From positions 7,626,001 to 7,690,000 of the forward strand of contig NC_039493.1 in the NCBI RefSeq assembly GCF_003590095.1: a stretch of DNA of 64,000 nucleotides, read 5' to 3'. The position numbers and the translations under genes were made by a program. This stretch comes from Trichoplusia ni. Lineage: Eukaryota > Arthropoda > Insecta > Lepidoptera > Noctuidae. A model generated the notes under the pieces. That model worked only from the letters and a program-made list of their open reading frames with translations. It made no database searches and had not been told where the DNA came from. Position 1 is the stretch's first letter; each line of letters opens with the position of its first letter. Below, in pieces: positions 9,889-21,850 of this stretch.

Positions 9889-12800
9889 TTATTATTATCG
9901 TTTCTGTTTTGAGAGGCAATGCTCAAAATAGAATAACTAATATCATTTTAATGAAATTACATAATATAATAAAGCTTCTTTCTTAACAGACGTATAGGTA
10001 ATGGAAAATCTTCTTACTTATCATTTGCATTGACCTTTTGTATCATCAGATATTCTATAGATACCTACAGATTATACACCGCTTGAATATGGATTATAAA
10101 TTAATAAGCAAGCTTAAACTCCCTTGAAGTAATATTAAAAATAACATTATTTCATCTTAAAAAGAATTCTTTACAAGAGGATTAGCTGTGGTTTTTGATA
10201 TTTTATTATGCGCTATACAAAGCGTATTAAGTATGTGGCATTGAATGTATTTTAAATCTATAAAACTTACAAAAAGAGGTTTAAAAAAACTTTAGTTTAA
10301 TGATGCTGTGAATTTGTGAATATGCAATTAAATATTGTACTATGATAGATATTACACAACACCATATCTATAAAAATGATAGTGATTGATGCACATTTGG
10401 TGAACAAAAATAAAATAAAATTAATTAATGTACTTATATATACTATTATTCAAAATAAAGAAAAAACAATACATTTTTAACGTCTAGTACTATAAACAAG
10501 AACTCTAAATGAACCTTACAAAAACATCTAGCATAAAAAAAGAGAAAAAATAAACACCAGACATGAACTTAACATTTACAAAAACCAATAGTTTTTGTTT
10601 AACAAATCAATAGTTATCAGTCAGACCGATGCGTCGAGCATCGCTAGCAAAAAGACAAAATACTCTTGTGTAACTTTGTCTAGGTCATGACCTTACCGAG
10701 GTCACCCAAGTCCTGTGCCTTTACCCTGTACTATAACCTATTTTAAAGATCTATCGACTTTGTGAAGGCGAGAAGCCGCTAAGCGTTGTAGCTAGCCATC
10801 TCACTTCCACGATGACGTCAACCTTAGCTACTCTCAGTTGATGGAGCACGTAGTACAGCCACTGATCTAAATTGGTGCTTCATTCCTTTAAAACCTTTTT
10901 TAGTCCCAATGTCAGGTAAACCTGTGAAACATGTATTAGCTAAGTTATAATTTACGCCTTTAATGATGTGTTTTAAAGGGACGGGTTTGGAAAGACGATA
11001 GGAATTTTGGCACATTCTTCGAAATTAAATTGTTGGGTAACAAATTGGAGTTTAAAATTCTTTCGTTTTTGAAATTATTTTGTCGTACGCTCAAAAAATT
11101 AACGTTATAGCCAAGTTATGCTATATACCTTCGGTATTAGTTCCGTTTCTTAAGAATTTATTTCTATGATAGAGTTCCAATAAGGCCATGTAACAAATAT
11201 AACTTATGGGCAACAAATCCGAAGAACTATTATAACAATAGCACTTCTGTATGTATCCTGTGTCTTGTACGTACTAGTCATATGCACTCACTCTCTTCTC
11301 TCACTGGCAAGTCACAACCTATTATCCACCTTCTAGTCCAAACTGATGGCTATTTCTTTTCTCTTTGTTTCTTCTCAAAATTTACACCATATATTTGCTT
11401 AGAAATATATGGAATCTTCTTCTGAATATTTCAATTTTATCATACGACTATTTGGTATTAACTTGTTTTCCCACATACGTGGGATCCTCGTTGACCCACG
11501 ATGTTAGCAGGACGAAAACAACTGTAGGTTCAAATCGTTACTCATGTTAAATGCTAATGGAATCCTGTACATCTAACTAGTATCTGCAATTACCTAAATA
11601 AAATATATTTATCCAAGTTGCATTCGATTGCTACCTGGGAAAGTAGATTTAGTCCGATTCTAGCTTTAGCAAATAATGAGGTAGGTGTTTATGAGTGTAT
11701 GGAGTTTGATTTTTATCATGAGCTTAATCCAACGTTTGAAAGTCAGATACATATTTAATTGCTTGGCAGTCAATGTACGATAAGTCCTTATAAAAACGTA
11801 AGTTAAAATGCTTTTGGCATTCTCTTTTGCTGTACGGGTAACATGTTTTAGAATAAGCATTACCTAATTTTTAGCGGCTGCGGCGACTAAAATAGCAAGC
11901 CCTTTGAACTTCTTCAAGAGCCTCATATGGGCATTCTAGTTTCTATAATTCGAAGACTGTCTTAAAGACAATGTTCCATCAAGTTAAGCGAACAGATAGA
12001 TATAGGGAGTGTTGCTATAACCGCATTAATATTTGAAAGAAAATCCAAATATTTAATTGACAATAATCTTCGTAAAAACCATTAAATCATCCTGTTCTCT
12101 AGATGTCATATATAAGGAAATAGTAAATCTCGTAAGGTTCCCACGAATCTGCAAATAAAGCTAATTTAATGCAATTAAAAATTAATACAGTTCTTTCAAA
12201 TTTCAATTTACTAGTATCGATCCCAAATCGTGTATCTTGTAAAAAATTGTCAGCCTTCTACAGATTCCATATTAGGAAGTAATGGAAACAGGTGGTTTTG
12301 TTTTATTCATATATCCTAACATTATTGGTATTAGATGCAGCATTGAAAAATTAAAGAGCTGAACAAGTTCGGAGGGAACCACCACCACTTAAAATAATCT
12401 ATAATACAGTGGCCTAATTATCAGACATTCTCGTATTTATGCATTTAAAGTTTAGTATATGTTTCTATAAATTATATTGTTTTTTAATTATATTATAATA
12501 TAATTATACTTATATTGTTTTTACCCTTACCTATAAGGAAAGTAACCTGTGTCTAGAAATTGAACATCTACAGGCATTTATTATATTATTTATAACCAAG
12601 ATACATCGCTTGCAGTGTCACAATGCTTAACACACAACACAGGTGGATCAATTGGTAGTTCAAAATATGTAATTGGGCGCCCTTGCATTCTATATAAGTA
12701 GTTAAGCTAAATTGATGAGCCTGTACAAAGTTACTTATATAGTGAGATTAATTAACAAAGTTAGGATGGTATCGGCTAAATTAGATGCTAATTTGGTTCA

Positions 12801-12949
12801 AACAAGGTCGAGAGGTAGATGTTTCATTTCTCTAAAAACTGGTTTCGCGCTGTGGTTTGTTCTAGATTTTTAAATGCATCGAGACAGCTTAGCGATGTGT
12901 GTTAGATAATATGCGTTGTTTGAAAATATATTTTTAATTTAATGAAAAC
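9889..12949. other. About 3 kb without recognised gene
   Basis: AT-rich. The only parts with raised GC are 10610-10860, which includes clustered nuclear-receptor half sites and an ATGACGTCA-like motif at 10811-10819. Short frames in this stretch have amino acid usage expected of random AT-rich DNA. Confidence 0.45.
10682..10704. promoter_or_regulatory. Cluster of AGGTCA nuclear-receptor half sites
   Basis: AGGTCATGACCT (10682-10693) is a perfect palindrome of two AGGTCA half sites with no spacer, and a further AGGTCA starts at 10699. Nuclear receptors bind such half sites; the classical EcR/USP element has one spacer base, so this is not a standard ecdysone element. No promoter is identified nearby, and chance occurrence cannot be excluded. 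Confidence 0.25.
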
Positions 12950-13050
12950 TCATCCCACTTTGGGTTGTCAGACTGGCGGAAAGGAGTGTCAGACCTGTGC
13001 TTTTACTGACTAAAACTCAGTCATGTTTATTTATGTTCTTCCATATTCAT
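12950..13050 (-). repeat. Fragment of the GTGGGTTTTAGTCAGTA repeat
   Basis: Holds AGTGTCAGACCTGTGC and TTTACTGACTAAAACTCA, the reverse complement of a phrase shared with the repeats at 21665-21850 and 56060-56260. It abuts the pogo-like element. Confidence 0.5.
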
Positions 13051-13083
13051 TTTGGACAATTCCACTGGGTGGGAAAGATACTA

Positions 13084-13710
13084 GGGGAAACGGTATAGTT
13101 ATTAGCCACTATACAGTTATTAGCCATTTCAAATTTGATGGCCAAAAATAAGCAATAACCTACTGAAATAGGATAATAAATATTACATTAATGGCAACAC
13201 TTTCGTCCTCCGTCAAACAGTTACAACAAAATTCCGCTAGGTTGACAGCTACCTTTTAATCGTGGGGAAATTTGGCGGGAGGTAAAACGTAAGTAATATT
13301 ATTTAATAAACTGTTAAGGCTGCTACCTTTTTTTATGTAATATTTTAAAAGGAATAAGTACTAGTGCCGGTATTTAAATTCTTTAAAACTATGCTTTGTT
13401 ATGCGTTATAAACAAGTCTAAGGTGTAAAATAACGTTTTCTTGTCATAACCTCAAAAAATTTTGGTGGTTAATAGCTGTCATTAATATTTGAATAGCTTA
13501 TAGTTATTGGCCTCCTAGGTCAGTTACTATATTTACAAATAAATAATTATCCAGCATTGTTAATGAATAACTCATCTTATGTAGTAACGATAAGTGTTAT
13601 ATTCCATTACTAGAATTTTCTAATCATTATAAATAGTTAATAGCCTAGGCCAATAACTATGTGATTCGAAAATATATCTCATAAAAATGTAGGCCAATAA
13701 CTATAATGTT
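13084..13710 (+). repeat. Left TIR and subterminal GGCCAATAACTATA-type repeats
   Basis: After the TIR the phrase (A/C)AGTTATTAGCCA occurs again at once (about 13113-13125). It recurs as TATAGTTATTGGCC near 13500, GGCCAATAACTATG near 13648 and GGCCAATAACTATA near 13692, in both orientations. The motif equals the inner part of the TIR. Such arrays usually act as transposase binding sites; here that is inferred. Confidence 0.7.
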
Positions 13711-13781
13711 TTTTTTGTTATTTTGAATTAATTATCTATAAATTATTTTCATTTTTACGTCAGGTTCTTGAGGAAAAAACG

Positions 13782-15893
13782 ATGCCGAAGATACCCCAAT
13801 ATACGAAAGAGGCTCTTGATGAAGCTTTAGAAAAAGTGAACACAAAAACTATGTCTTTGAGAGCAGTAGCTAAAAAATATAATATACCTAGAGGTACCTT
13901 ATAGTTTAAACTAAAAAATCCTTCTTCAAAATCTCAATTTGGACCAACACCGTATTTAACATATGAAGAAGAAAATACTATCGCAGAATGGTTGATTAAA
14001 ATGGCCCGTAAAGGCTTTCCTAGAAGGTCAGATGATGTTCTCGACACAGTTCAAAAATTTTTAATTGATAATCCACGCGATACCCCTTTTGTCAATAATC
14101 GGCCTGGTGCGGGATGGCTAAAAGCTTTTTTAAAACGTCACCCTACCGTAGTTAAAAGAACCAGCGAGGGAGTAACTAAAGCCAGTGCCTGTGTGTCTGA
14201 AGCGGATATAAAGAAATGGTTTCTTGAAATAAGAAACTATTTGATATGTGAAAATCTGTTAGAGGCAATTCAGGATCCAAAGCGTGTGTTTAATGCTGAC
14301 GAGACAGGATTTCAGCTCTGTCCTTCTACAGGCCGCGTACTTGCCGCTAAAGGAGACAAAAATGTTTATTCTGTAGAGCTAGGAAACTCTAAAGAAAATG
14401 TTACGGTACTATTTACCTTTTCCGCTGACGGAAAAACCTGTCCTCCTTTAATTGTATTTCCTTACAAACGACTGCCTGAAAAAATTGCGACATCAGTACC
14501 ACTTAAGTGGGGTATCGGACGTAGTGATTCGGGGTGGATGACGGCAAATGTTTTCAACCAGTTTATCACTGAAATATTTGATCCATATCTTACTGATAGT
14601 AACATCAAAAGACCAGTAATTTTATTTATAGATGGCCACAAGAGCCATATCACTTTGCAGCTTAGTTTGACTTGTAAAGAGTTAGGAATTGAACTAGTTG
14701 CTCTGTACCCCAACACAACCCGCATCACTCAGCCAGCAGATGTTTCAGTTTTTGGGCCCATTAAAAAAAGATACCGAAACGCTGTTCGAAAATTTCAATC
14801 AGAAAACATTGGAGAGGTGGTAACAAAATTAAACATCGCTACCATTCTAAAAACTATTATTGATGAGCTGAAACCTGAAACTATTATAAACGGTTTCCGA
14901 GCATGTGGTTTGTGTCCCTTTGATGAGAATGCTATAGATTACTCCAAATGTTTAAGTACATCAAACAATATAGAAGATCACAGCTATGACGACATACTTA
15001 TGTCCCTGAAAGAATTTGAAAACATCATAGGAGCGGAAATGGTAGACAAGCTAAAAAAACTAAAATCTCAAGGTGTTGACACGAATGAAACGTCTCCTAC
15101 ATTATTTAAACTTTGGTCCTTCTTTCAAAATGATTGCCCACAGAAGGAATCAACCGATACTGAAAAACACTATGCTAATAAAACCACACTAAAAATAACA
15201 AGGTTTCCTACAAAAAATTGTTCAGATTTGTGCCAGCCGTCGACTTCTGCAACTTTTCCAGTAACCACTTTTCCAGAAACTGCTCATCTTAATAAGTCAA
15301 TAAATGATTACCTGCATAATGCCCCAGAAAATAAGTTAAAGTTTATTCGAAAGACGGAAAAATACCCCTTTGTCATTACTTCTGAGAAATTTAGATCTGT
15401 CATTAAAAGAAAAGAATTAAACAAACAAGAAAAAGAGAATCAAAAACTGGAGAGAAAAAGAAAACGAGAGGAGAAGGCAGTTGCACGGGAAAAAGATGCT
15501 GTGAAGACAAATAAAGCTAAAGGTATAGGAAAGAAATCAAAAAAAGCTAGCAAAAATGATGAAAATGTCAATATTGAGAACGAAAATGAAAACTCTGAAA
15601 AGGAAAACAATTTTAAAACTGAAACTAAAAAAGACAACAGTAAACCAAAGATAATATCAAATATAGAAGTAGTTAATTGTGATATGTGCAAGCGTCTAGC
15701 TGTTAAAAATAAGTCCCTATTATGTGATTCTTGTAAAAACTACTATCATCGTCAGTGCATTCCTAATAAACACGAAGAGCATTTGCCAGATGATGATGAG
15801 CTTACTGATTTTGTATGCCATAAATGTTTTTTGTTAAATGATAATGACTCTGAACCTTTTGAGTATGAAGATAATGAAGAAGACATGTTTTAA
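13782..15893 (+). CDS. Pogo/Tigger-like transposase with C-terminal PHD finger, one in-frame stop
   Basis: From ATG 13782 to TAA 15893 the frame is 703 codons, broken only by TAG at 13902-13904 (codon 41). Residues about 10-45 form a psq-type helix-turn-helix (LRAVAKKYNIPRGTL), and about 60-125 a CENP-B-type DNA-binding helix-turn-helix. The DDE/DDD nuclease core has Asp173 (FNADETGF), Asp284 (FIDGHKSH) and Asp320 (ITQPADVSVFG), giving a DD35D spacing, so cut-and-paste catalysis is likely retained. A lysine/glutamate-rich basic segment (about 560-625) follows. The C-terminus is a PHD zinc finger (about 633-682) with C-x2-C-x11-C-x2-C-x4-H-x2-C-x19-C-x2-C. PHD fingers bind histone tails in other proteins; that role is not shown here. 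The next in-frame ATG (14001) would skip the psq domain, so the stop probably disables specific DNA binding, or may be a sequencing error. Confidence 0.92.
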
Positions 15894-15959
15894 TTGCTAA
15901 AGCCATTGTTTATGTAATTAAAACATGTCTAAAGTTTTAATTTATATTTAATTTACGAT

Positions 15960-16219
15960 GTGGCTAATTACTATAAGATCTCATGGCCAATAACTGCAAT
16001 GTTATGGCCAATAACTATAATTTTAAGTTTTATGTTTTTATGTTGATTTTATTCTCAAAATATTTAATAACAGAGTTTGTATAATGACATATTTTATAAA
16101 AACATGAATACACAACCATATGACATAACTTTCATTTATTTTTAACTGGGAATTTTAATTTTACTATAGATTCTAAATTTTGAAGACTCTTATCTGGCCA
16201 ATAACTATACCGTTTCCCC
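15960..16219 (+). repeat. Right subterminal repeats and TIR of the pogo-like element
   Basis: TGGCTAATTACTATA, ATGGCCAATAACTGCAATG and ATGGCCAATAACTATAATT lie at 15960-16025 and repeat the inner TIR motif; the TIR itself ends at 16219. The number and arrangement differ from the left end, as is common in pogo-group elements. Confidence 0.7.
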
Positions 16220-16221
16220 TA

Positions 16222-17314
16222 ATTGGTGATTATGCAAAAAAAAGTATTTTACCAGACAAATACTAATTTTCCTAGATACTCCTAATTTTAGATGATGAAG
16301 ATTAACTTTATTTTAAATTAATATAAGACATTTTGGTTATGAATTAAATATACTATTGTTTATGTTTTTTTTTTGTATATAGCAAATGATTGTACTGTAA
16401 ATATTTAACTCTGTAAAATTAAAACTAGGTATAAGACAGTGTGATTTGAAAACGATAAACTTAATGAAATATTAGTTACTCGGCGCATACCCGAAACCAT
16501 ACACGAAAAAGTGAAATCTAAAACAAGAAAAAGTAAAAAAAAATAGACTATCAAACATACTTATGCTACGGCAACTCCTAAGAAGTAAAATCCGTTAATT
16601 GCAAAGATCTACAACATTTTATTTGTAAAACATAGTTTATAAATGAATCCAAACTTTCTATCACGGCATTACGGTTTATTTTACCGTGTATGGTTTTCTT
16701 AGTTTGCGTGACCGTACCGCAAGATAATGGGTGGTCAGTGAAAGTGACCAGTTGTGCTTACATCTGTATCGCAAACAGATTCCATCTCGTTAATACGAGT
16801 GTCATGATCGGTTGATCGCTGATCTGGAATGATCGTGCGTTTGGTGAGATATGAGAATTTGGAACACACATTTGTTAAATATTTTTTTTGGATTGGACTT
16901 GTTTCGTTTTTTTTACTGCATTCAATAAAATATTTGAGTGATAACCTTTGTTCATTCCCCGACTCAGTTCTTGTTTTTGATACCGAGTGTCTTGAAGTTT
17001 CGTCTTCATAGCTATGGCATTTTGGAATCGTTCACCTAGTGTTAAAACTGGAAGGTTTTAAAAGTGCCAAGAAAACGGGATTAAAAAAAACTTTTGTTTT
17101 TGATTTTGGTCTAGTTTACAGGTGTTGGAAGCGGAATCTTGCCATGGGGTTAGGGAAGCTAGAACTTGCAATCCCACGCGTCCATCCTCGGGATAAGTGG
17201 GGGTTGGATATTAAGTACTCAACCTTCTGGAAAGACCAAGGGTCAAGATCCACAGAATCTTTCCTGTGCCAGCTAAATGTTTAAGGTCAGTGGGAGTAAA
17301 GCCCTTATCTATAC
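16222..17314. other. Intergenic, possible untranslated exon
   Basis: Mostly AT-rich. Bases about 16730-16843 have raised GC, an initiator-like TCAGTG at 16736 and end in TTTG|GTGAGA, a fair splice donor. This could be a non-coding first exon, but nothing else supports it. The 81-codon frame at 17039 resembles no protein I know. Confidence 0.25.
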
Positions 17315-17563
17315 TCTATACTAATATATAAAGCTGAAGAGTTTGTTTGTTTGAACGCGCTTATCTCAGGAACTGCTGGTCCAAATTGAAATATTATTTT
17401 TGTGTTGAATAGACCATTCATCGAGGAAGGCTTTAGGCTATAAACCATCACGCTGCGACTAATAGGAGTAAAGATACAATGGAAAATGTGAGAAAAACAG
17501 GGCAGGTATAAATCATAACTTATATCTTCTACCCACGGGGACGAAGTCGCGGGCAACAGCTAG
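17315..17563 (+). mobile_element. Lep1-type Helitron-like element
   Basis: Full-length copy, TCTATACTAATATATAAAG to GCGGGCAACAGCTAG, flanked by C and T. It is nearly the same as the 5144 copy except for small changes (CTTATCTCAGGAACTGCTGG in the core). Confidence 0.8.
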
Positions 17564-20500
17564 TTATTACATTTCATCATATATCTTTAAATTAACAATC
17601 GTTTACGTACCATAAATTAACTACGATATTTATAAGCAAGCTCATTTTTAAGTTCTCTCGCTTGCCAATTATTTTGCGTATTAGAAGTGAATGTTCATAA
17701 TTAACCACAAAGGTTTAGTGTTCTAGAAAATTGACTGTTAACTTAAGAGAAAGTCGGTGAAGTAATGAAATTTGTTGTGGGCAGTACGCAAATGAACCCA
17801 AGTTTGTATCAAGTTACTTGCAATGTAACCATTAGGTGTGAGTCCCTTAATCAAATATTATGTGGTCAGGTTATAGCAAGCGTGCCAATTTGGGTTTTTT
17901 CATACTTTCGTTAAAAACCCATGAGGTTTTGGAGGTTTATGAGGACATTTTTGAAAATGCTTGAAAGAGGTTTCTTAATTTGGATTTCCTTGTCCAAATT
18001 GCATCAATTAAATTACAGAATTACTTTAACGTAATAACTTCTAAATGTAACTTCAATTTCGAAGAACCTTTCTATTATACTGCTCTATCAGGGCAACAGA
18101 AAAGCCGAAACTAAAATTAACCGTTTTCTTCCTCTAATTTTGGCTGTGAGTCGTAAATTAAATGATTTATAACTCTACATAATACCGGTCGGTAATAAAT
18201 ACAGTCAGTAGGTCGGTACCGCCACTGCGCATGCGTATAAGGACTTGGTCCCGTTACACGTTATATGGACTACCATTGAAGGACTGAAGCAGTAGACATT
18301 TGAATCCATTAAGACTGGAAAACAACGCACAAGCAATTATGAACCTTATGTCTTTAACTAAGAATCGATATTTGTATATTATAGTCATGTTATGGTAATT
18401 TTTATCAATCACTTATATGATAAATATCAGTATTGACCACTATTATTGTCAAACAATGATTTAATGTTTACCAAAGTTGAATCAACTCTTGAAATTCTAA
18501 TGGAATTTCCATAATTTTATGGTTTTTGTATTGGCTTTTCTTGAAGCGAAGCGTGAGTCACTGTTTCCCTATTTGCATAAGAATAAAATATGTAATTGAT
18601 TGAGTAGGATGTTAAATTATATGCATACTATTGAGCACACCTTAACTGACGGTGTATTTATACGAATGGATTTTTATTAAGATTTTTGGCAAGGGCCCCG
18701 GCCCCGATTCTGCTATTTGCAAGGACTAATGAATGAATGGAAATTGTAAGCTTTTTCCAACACAATGATTAGTAATTCAGTATGAGGTGGAACACACACA
18801 TGAATCTCCAATTATTGTGTTGGCAAAATGCTTTTTTTTTTTTTTTTTTTTTTTCAGCCATTACTTTCCCACTGCAGGGCAAAGGCCTCCCTTAGGTTCT
18901 TCCACTCAAAATGCTTTAGAAAATATAAATAGTTTCTATCCGTTCTCTTGTATCTATATTAGAATAGTGCTATCCGCTATGACTGGTGTTAAAGTATGTG
19001 CAAGCTACAGTTGCGAATTTCATTCATTTTCAGTATCGTTTTTTGTTTTAGCTTTCTTGAATTTATCCAGTCTAAATTCAGTGGTGGTGGGGTTTGACAT
19101 TTATCACCCAAAATATTGGTATACAATAAGAAAAAACTCACGAATGTGGTTTCTTAAGGTAAAAAATCGCCATTTTGCATTTAGGTAAGATATCGCAGTT
19201 TATTTGATTTGATTTCGAAAATATAATTTATATTAAGAGGAAGACTGTTGATGTGTTATTTAATAGCCTTTTTTGTTTGTTTGTCTGTCTGAGAATCAAG
19301 TTATTACCTGTAACGGGTCTATAGTAATCGAATACTGGTTGAAATTACTTTACGGGCCTTTTTTACACTGTGGCGCCATGTTATGAATGTTACAGTTACA
19401 ATTATAATTTATTTATGAAATAGATTTTTAATGATTGAAATAAAAAATATGAATGTCTGAAATATTAATAGTATACAATAAACGCCTTATAAATATAGCA
19501 CATATGCCACCGATGGAAACCTAGGTGCACCTAGAGTCATTACTGTAACCTTTAAAAATGTTTGGATAACGGCCTATTGGAGATAATAGTTCGCCATTGT
19601 ACATATTGTACAAATTTTGATTTTAAGACACATTGTAAAGAATAAACCTGTTACCTTCACTAGATATAATTGTTTGACATATTCGATAAAATTGTTCAAC
19701 GATTATTCTTGGCTCACACATTTCAACATACTCGCTTCGCTCGAGGACTGGTCACCAACATTCGCCGTTTAAAAATAACATTTTCGGCCCAACGCGCCTT
19801 TCAAACATTAGAGAACGTAACAGGTAAGTTTTTGCTTGACTTGTGTTAAAAACTGGACGCAATTTTAATTAACGGCTCGGAACAGCGAGCTCTAGTAGGA
19901 CACACATCGGCCTAGAATTTGTGGCAAAATAAGATTCGGATCGGCCAATGAACTAGAATATGCGTTATGTAATGAAAATGAATTTGGTTTACACTAGCAA
20001 CGATGTACAGCGTTGTTAAAGCATGTATTATCTATGAACGTGTGTAGTATTGAATCAATTTTAACTTAAAAGAATATACTAGGGAAACTCCCTAGTATCC
20101 CCTCCCTTGACAGTTCTTCTTGGGAATGATAAATTGAAACCGCGTTACTAGAGTCGCTACTTTGAGTACTTTGTAGTTAAAGGTTTCTTAAGTATTGTCT
20201 TTCTAGGATTGCTAAAAGAAAATTTCGATTTTGGATTTTTATAAACAGACATTAACGTGATGTTTCTAATTCTCTAGTAGGTACATATAAAAATATTCAA
20301 TATGCAAGGGATTTCGGTTGGCTGCCATTAGGGATGATGCCTGGGTATAAAAAGAAAAAAATCTCATTAGTCTGTCAGTTAGATAATTGAAAAGTATGAG
20401 ACACGTATTTTTTTCCTTTTTCAGAAAAACTAGAATTGACAAAGATTAACTGCTCTAAGGTTTAGGAGAGGGGGCTTGTGACGTAACCATATGGTAAAAT

Positions 20501-21664
20501 TTATACTCAATCGTGACGTCACGCGTAAGTTTCATCCACTGTAATTTGGTCAATTTATGTTTGTGGGACAAATAAAAAAATACGTATACATTATTATACA
20601 AAAAACTACAAGACGGACACTGCAAAAAAAATTGTCATCATCCCAATTGTTGATGTATGTTAGAATAAAAGTGGGGGTTGATATAGAAATTAATTGGGTT
20701 GGAACCTTATTTAGTAAAATTGTTTAGTTTTTGTGGTATGTGTAAGAGATGTCTTAATAGAACTTATATATGAAATCAAAGAAAGGACGATTTTCCAGCA
20801 CTTCGGACTGCATGAACCGATGTTGTTCATTCTTAGTTCATTTAACGTGAAATGACTGTCATTAGGTCCCATAAAATTTTCATAATGTTTTATTCAGTGA
20901 TTTTTTATTTGATATCGGTTGTATGTATCTATTTGTTGGTCAATAAATATATTGAACTGATTTCTCACTTATCTTTGACAGATCAGTTTTAAAATTACTT
21001 ACGACTTCAAATCCTATTTCTAGTATTTCGTGTACCTACCAGATTTACGATAGATGATCTAATATTTATACTACATTCCGAAACGAAAATAAACACTACT
21101 CATGATTGGGTGACAGTTGTCATAACAACGAGTTAAACTATCATATTGAATAGCCGTTTGCAAGTTTGCAGTATGCAAAAATTGCAGTTTTTGCAGGTCT
21201 ACATAATTCATTTGCAATAGATAAAAACTCGCAAAACATCTCTGCAACATTTGGATCCTATACCTTAAATTTATAAATAATTGTAGTATGTTGTTTCTAT
21301 GTACCGAAATAAAAAAATATAATAATTAAAGAAACAAGGGTAACTGGTGAATTAAGGTCTATATATGAAAGTTAAAATAAATCCCCCGCGTGTTTTTCTA
21401 AAGGATCTCTGAACCACACGCTAATCCGTCGAGTGTTCGTATCTAATTACAGAGTGTGAAGCAATTATATCGAAAGTCAGTCGCTAATAGCAGCCACGGT
21501 CACTGGACGAGGAAAGTGCTCACTACGACTCCATGCGATTTCTTTTCACGGGTTATTTGAGTTTGGTTACAGCCGTCTAATTACTGACATGATGACACCG
21601 CCCTTCTAAGTGGCAAGAAGGTTTGAAGTGGTAACTTTCAGTGACGGAAAATGAGCGGTAGTAC
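17564..21664. other. About 4 kb with no recognised gene
   Basis: AT-rich sequence. It holds an NRF-1-like CTGCGCATGCGTA at about 18226, a short LINE fragment at 18855-18905, and a repeat tail at 19530-19590. The 133-codon frame at 18787 spans a long T run and the LINE fragment and is not credible as a gene. Confidence 0.45.
18855..18905 (-). pseudogene. Short LINE ORF2 tail
   Basis: After a run of T, CATTACTTTCCCACTGCAGG and GCAAAGGCCTCCC are the reverse complement of the LINE end encoding GEAFAQQW-like residues. The run of T is the LINE poly(A) tail in reverse, so the original insertion is 5' truncated. Confidence 0.5.
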
Positions 21665-21850
21665 TTACTTCTTTGCTCTGTAGAGCCATTAGGGCTGATA
21701 CATGTAGGGGCAGCCGGATTGTCTGAAAAAGTTGCCGTCGCCGCGGTACACGAATGACAAGGGAAGGGACATGGGTGGGTTTTAGTGAGTAGGAGTCTGA
21801 CACTCTGTTCGCTCAACCCAAACTGGAAGGAGTCATTTGATGACTTCCCA
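21665..21850 (+). repeat. Dispersed repeat (ATTAGGGCTGATRC ... GTGGGTTTTAGTSAGTA)
   Basis: Shares with 56060-56260 the ordered phrases CATTAGGGCTGAT, GATTGTC(C/T)GAAA, GGGTGGGTTTTAGT and AGTCTGA(C/G)ACTC. It ends with AACTGGAAGGAGTCATTTGATG. It is non-coding; the frames on its minus strand are by-products. The family is common in noctuid genomes, but its origin is unclear. Confidence 0.55.

Larger units (their letters stand above)
13084..16219 (+). mobile_element. Complete pogo/Tigger-like DNA transposon (3136 bp)
   Basis: The ends are inverted repeats: GGGGAAACGGTATAGTTATT at the left, and ATAACTATACCGTTTCCCC at the right. TA dinucleotides flank both ends (13082-13083 and 16220-16221), the TA target duplication expected of the Tc1/mariner-pogo superfamily. 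Inside are one transposase gene (13782-15893) and repeats of the terminal motif near both ends. A possible 5' UTR intron runs from a GTAAGT at 13289 to a CAG ending at 13763. The element appears young, with only one evident inactivating change. No second copy or derived MITE is present in the window. Confidence 0.93.

Noticed and set aside
14462..14728. Minus-strand frames at 14462-14728 and 15440-15691
   Set aside because: Both are antisense to the pogo-like transposase.
17039..17284. 81-codon frame next to a Lep1-type element
   Set aside because: The composition is plausible but there is no start context, splice site or recognised homologue; it could not be supported.
18787..19188. 133-codon frame
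   Set aside because: It passes through a long T run (poly-Phe) and a reverse LINE tail; there is no domain or codon signal.
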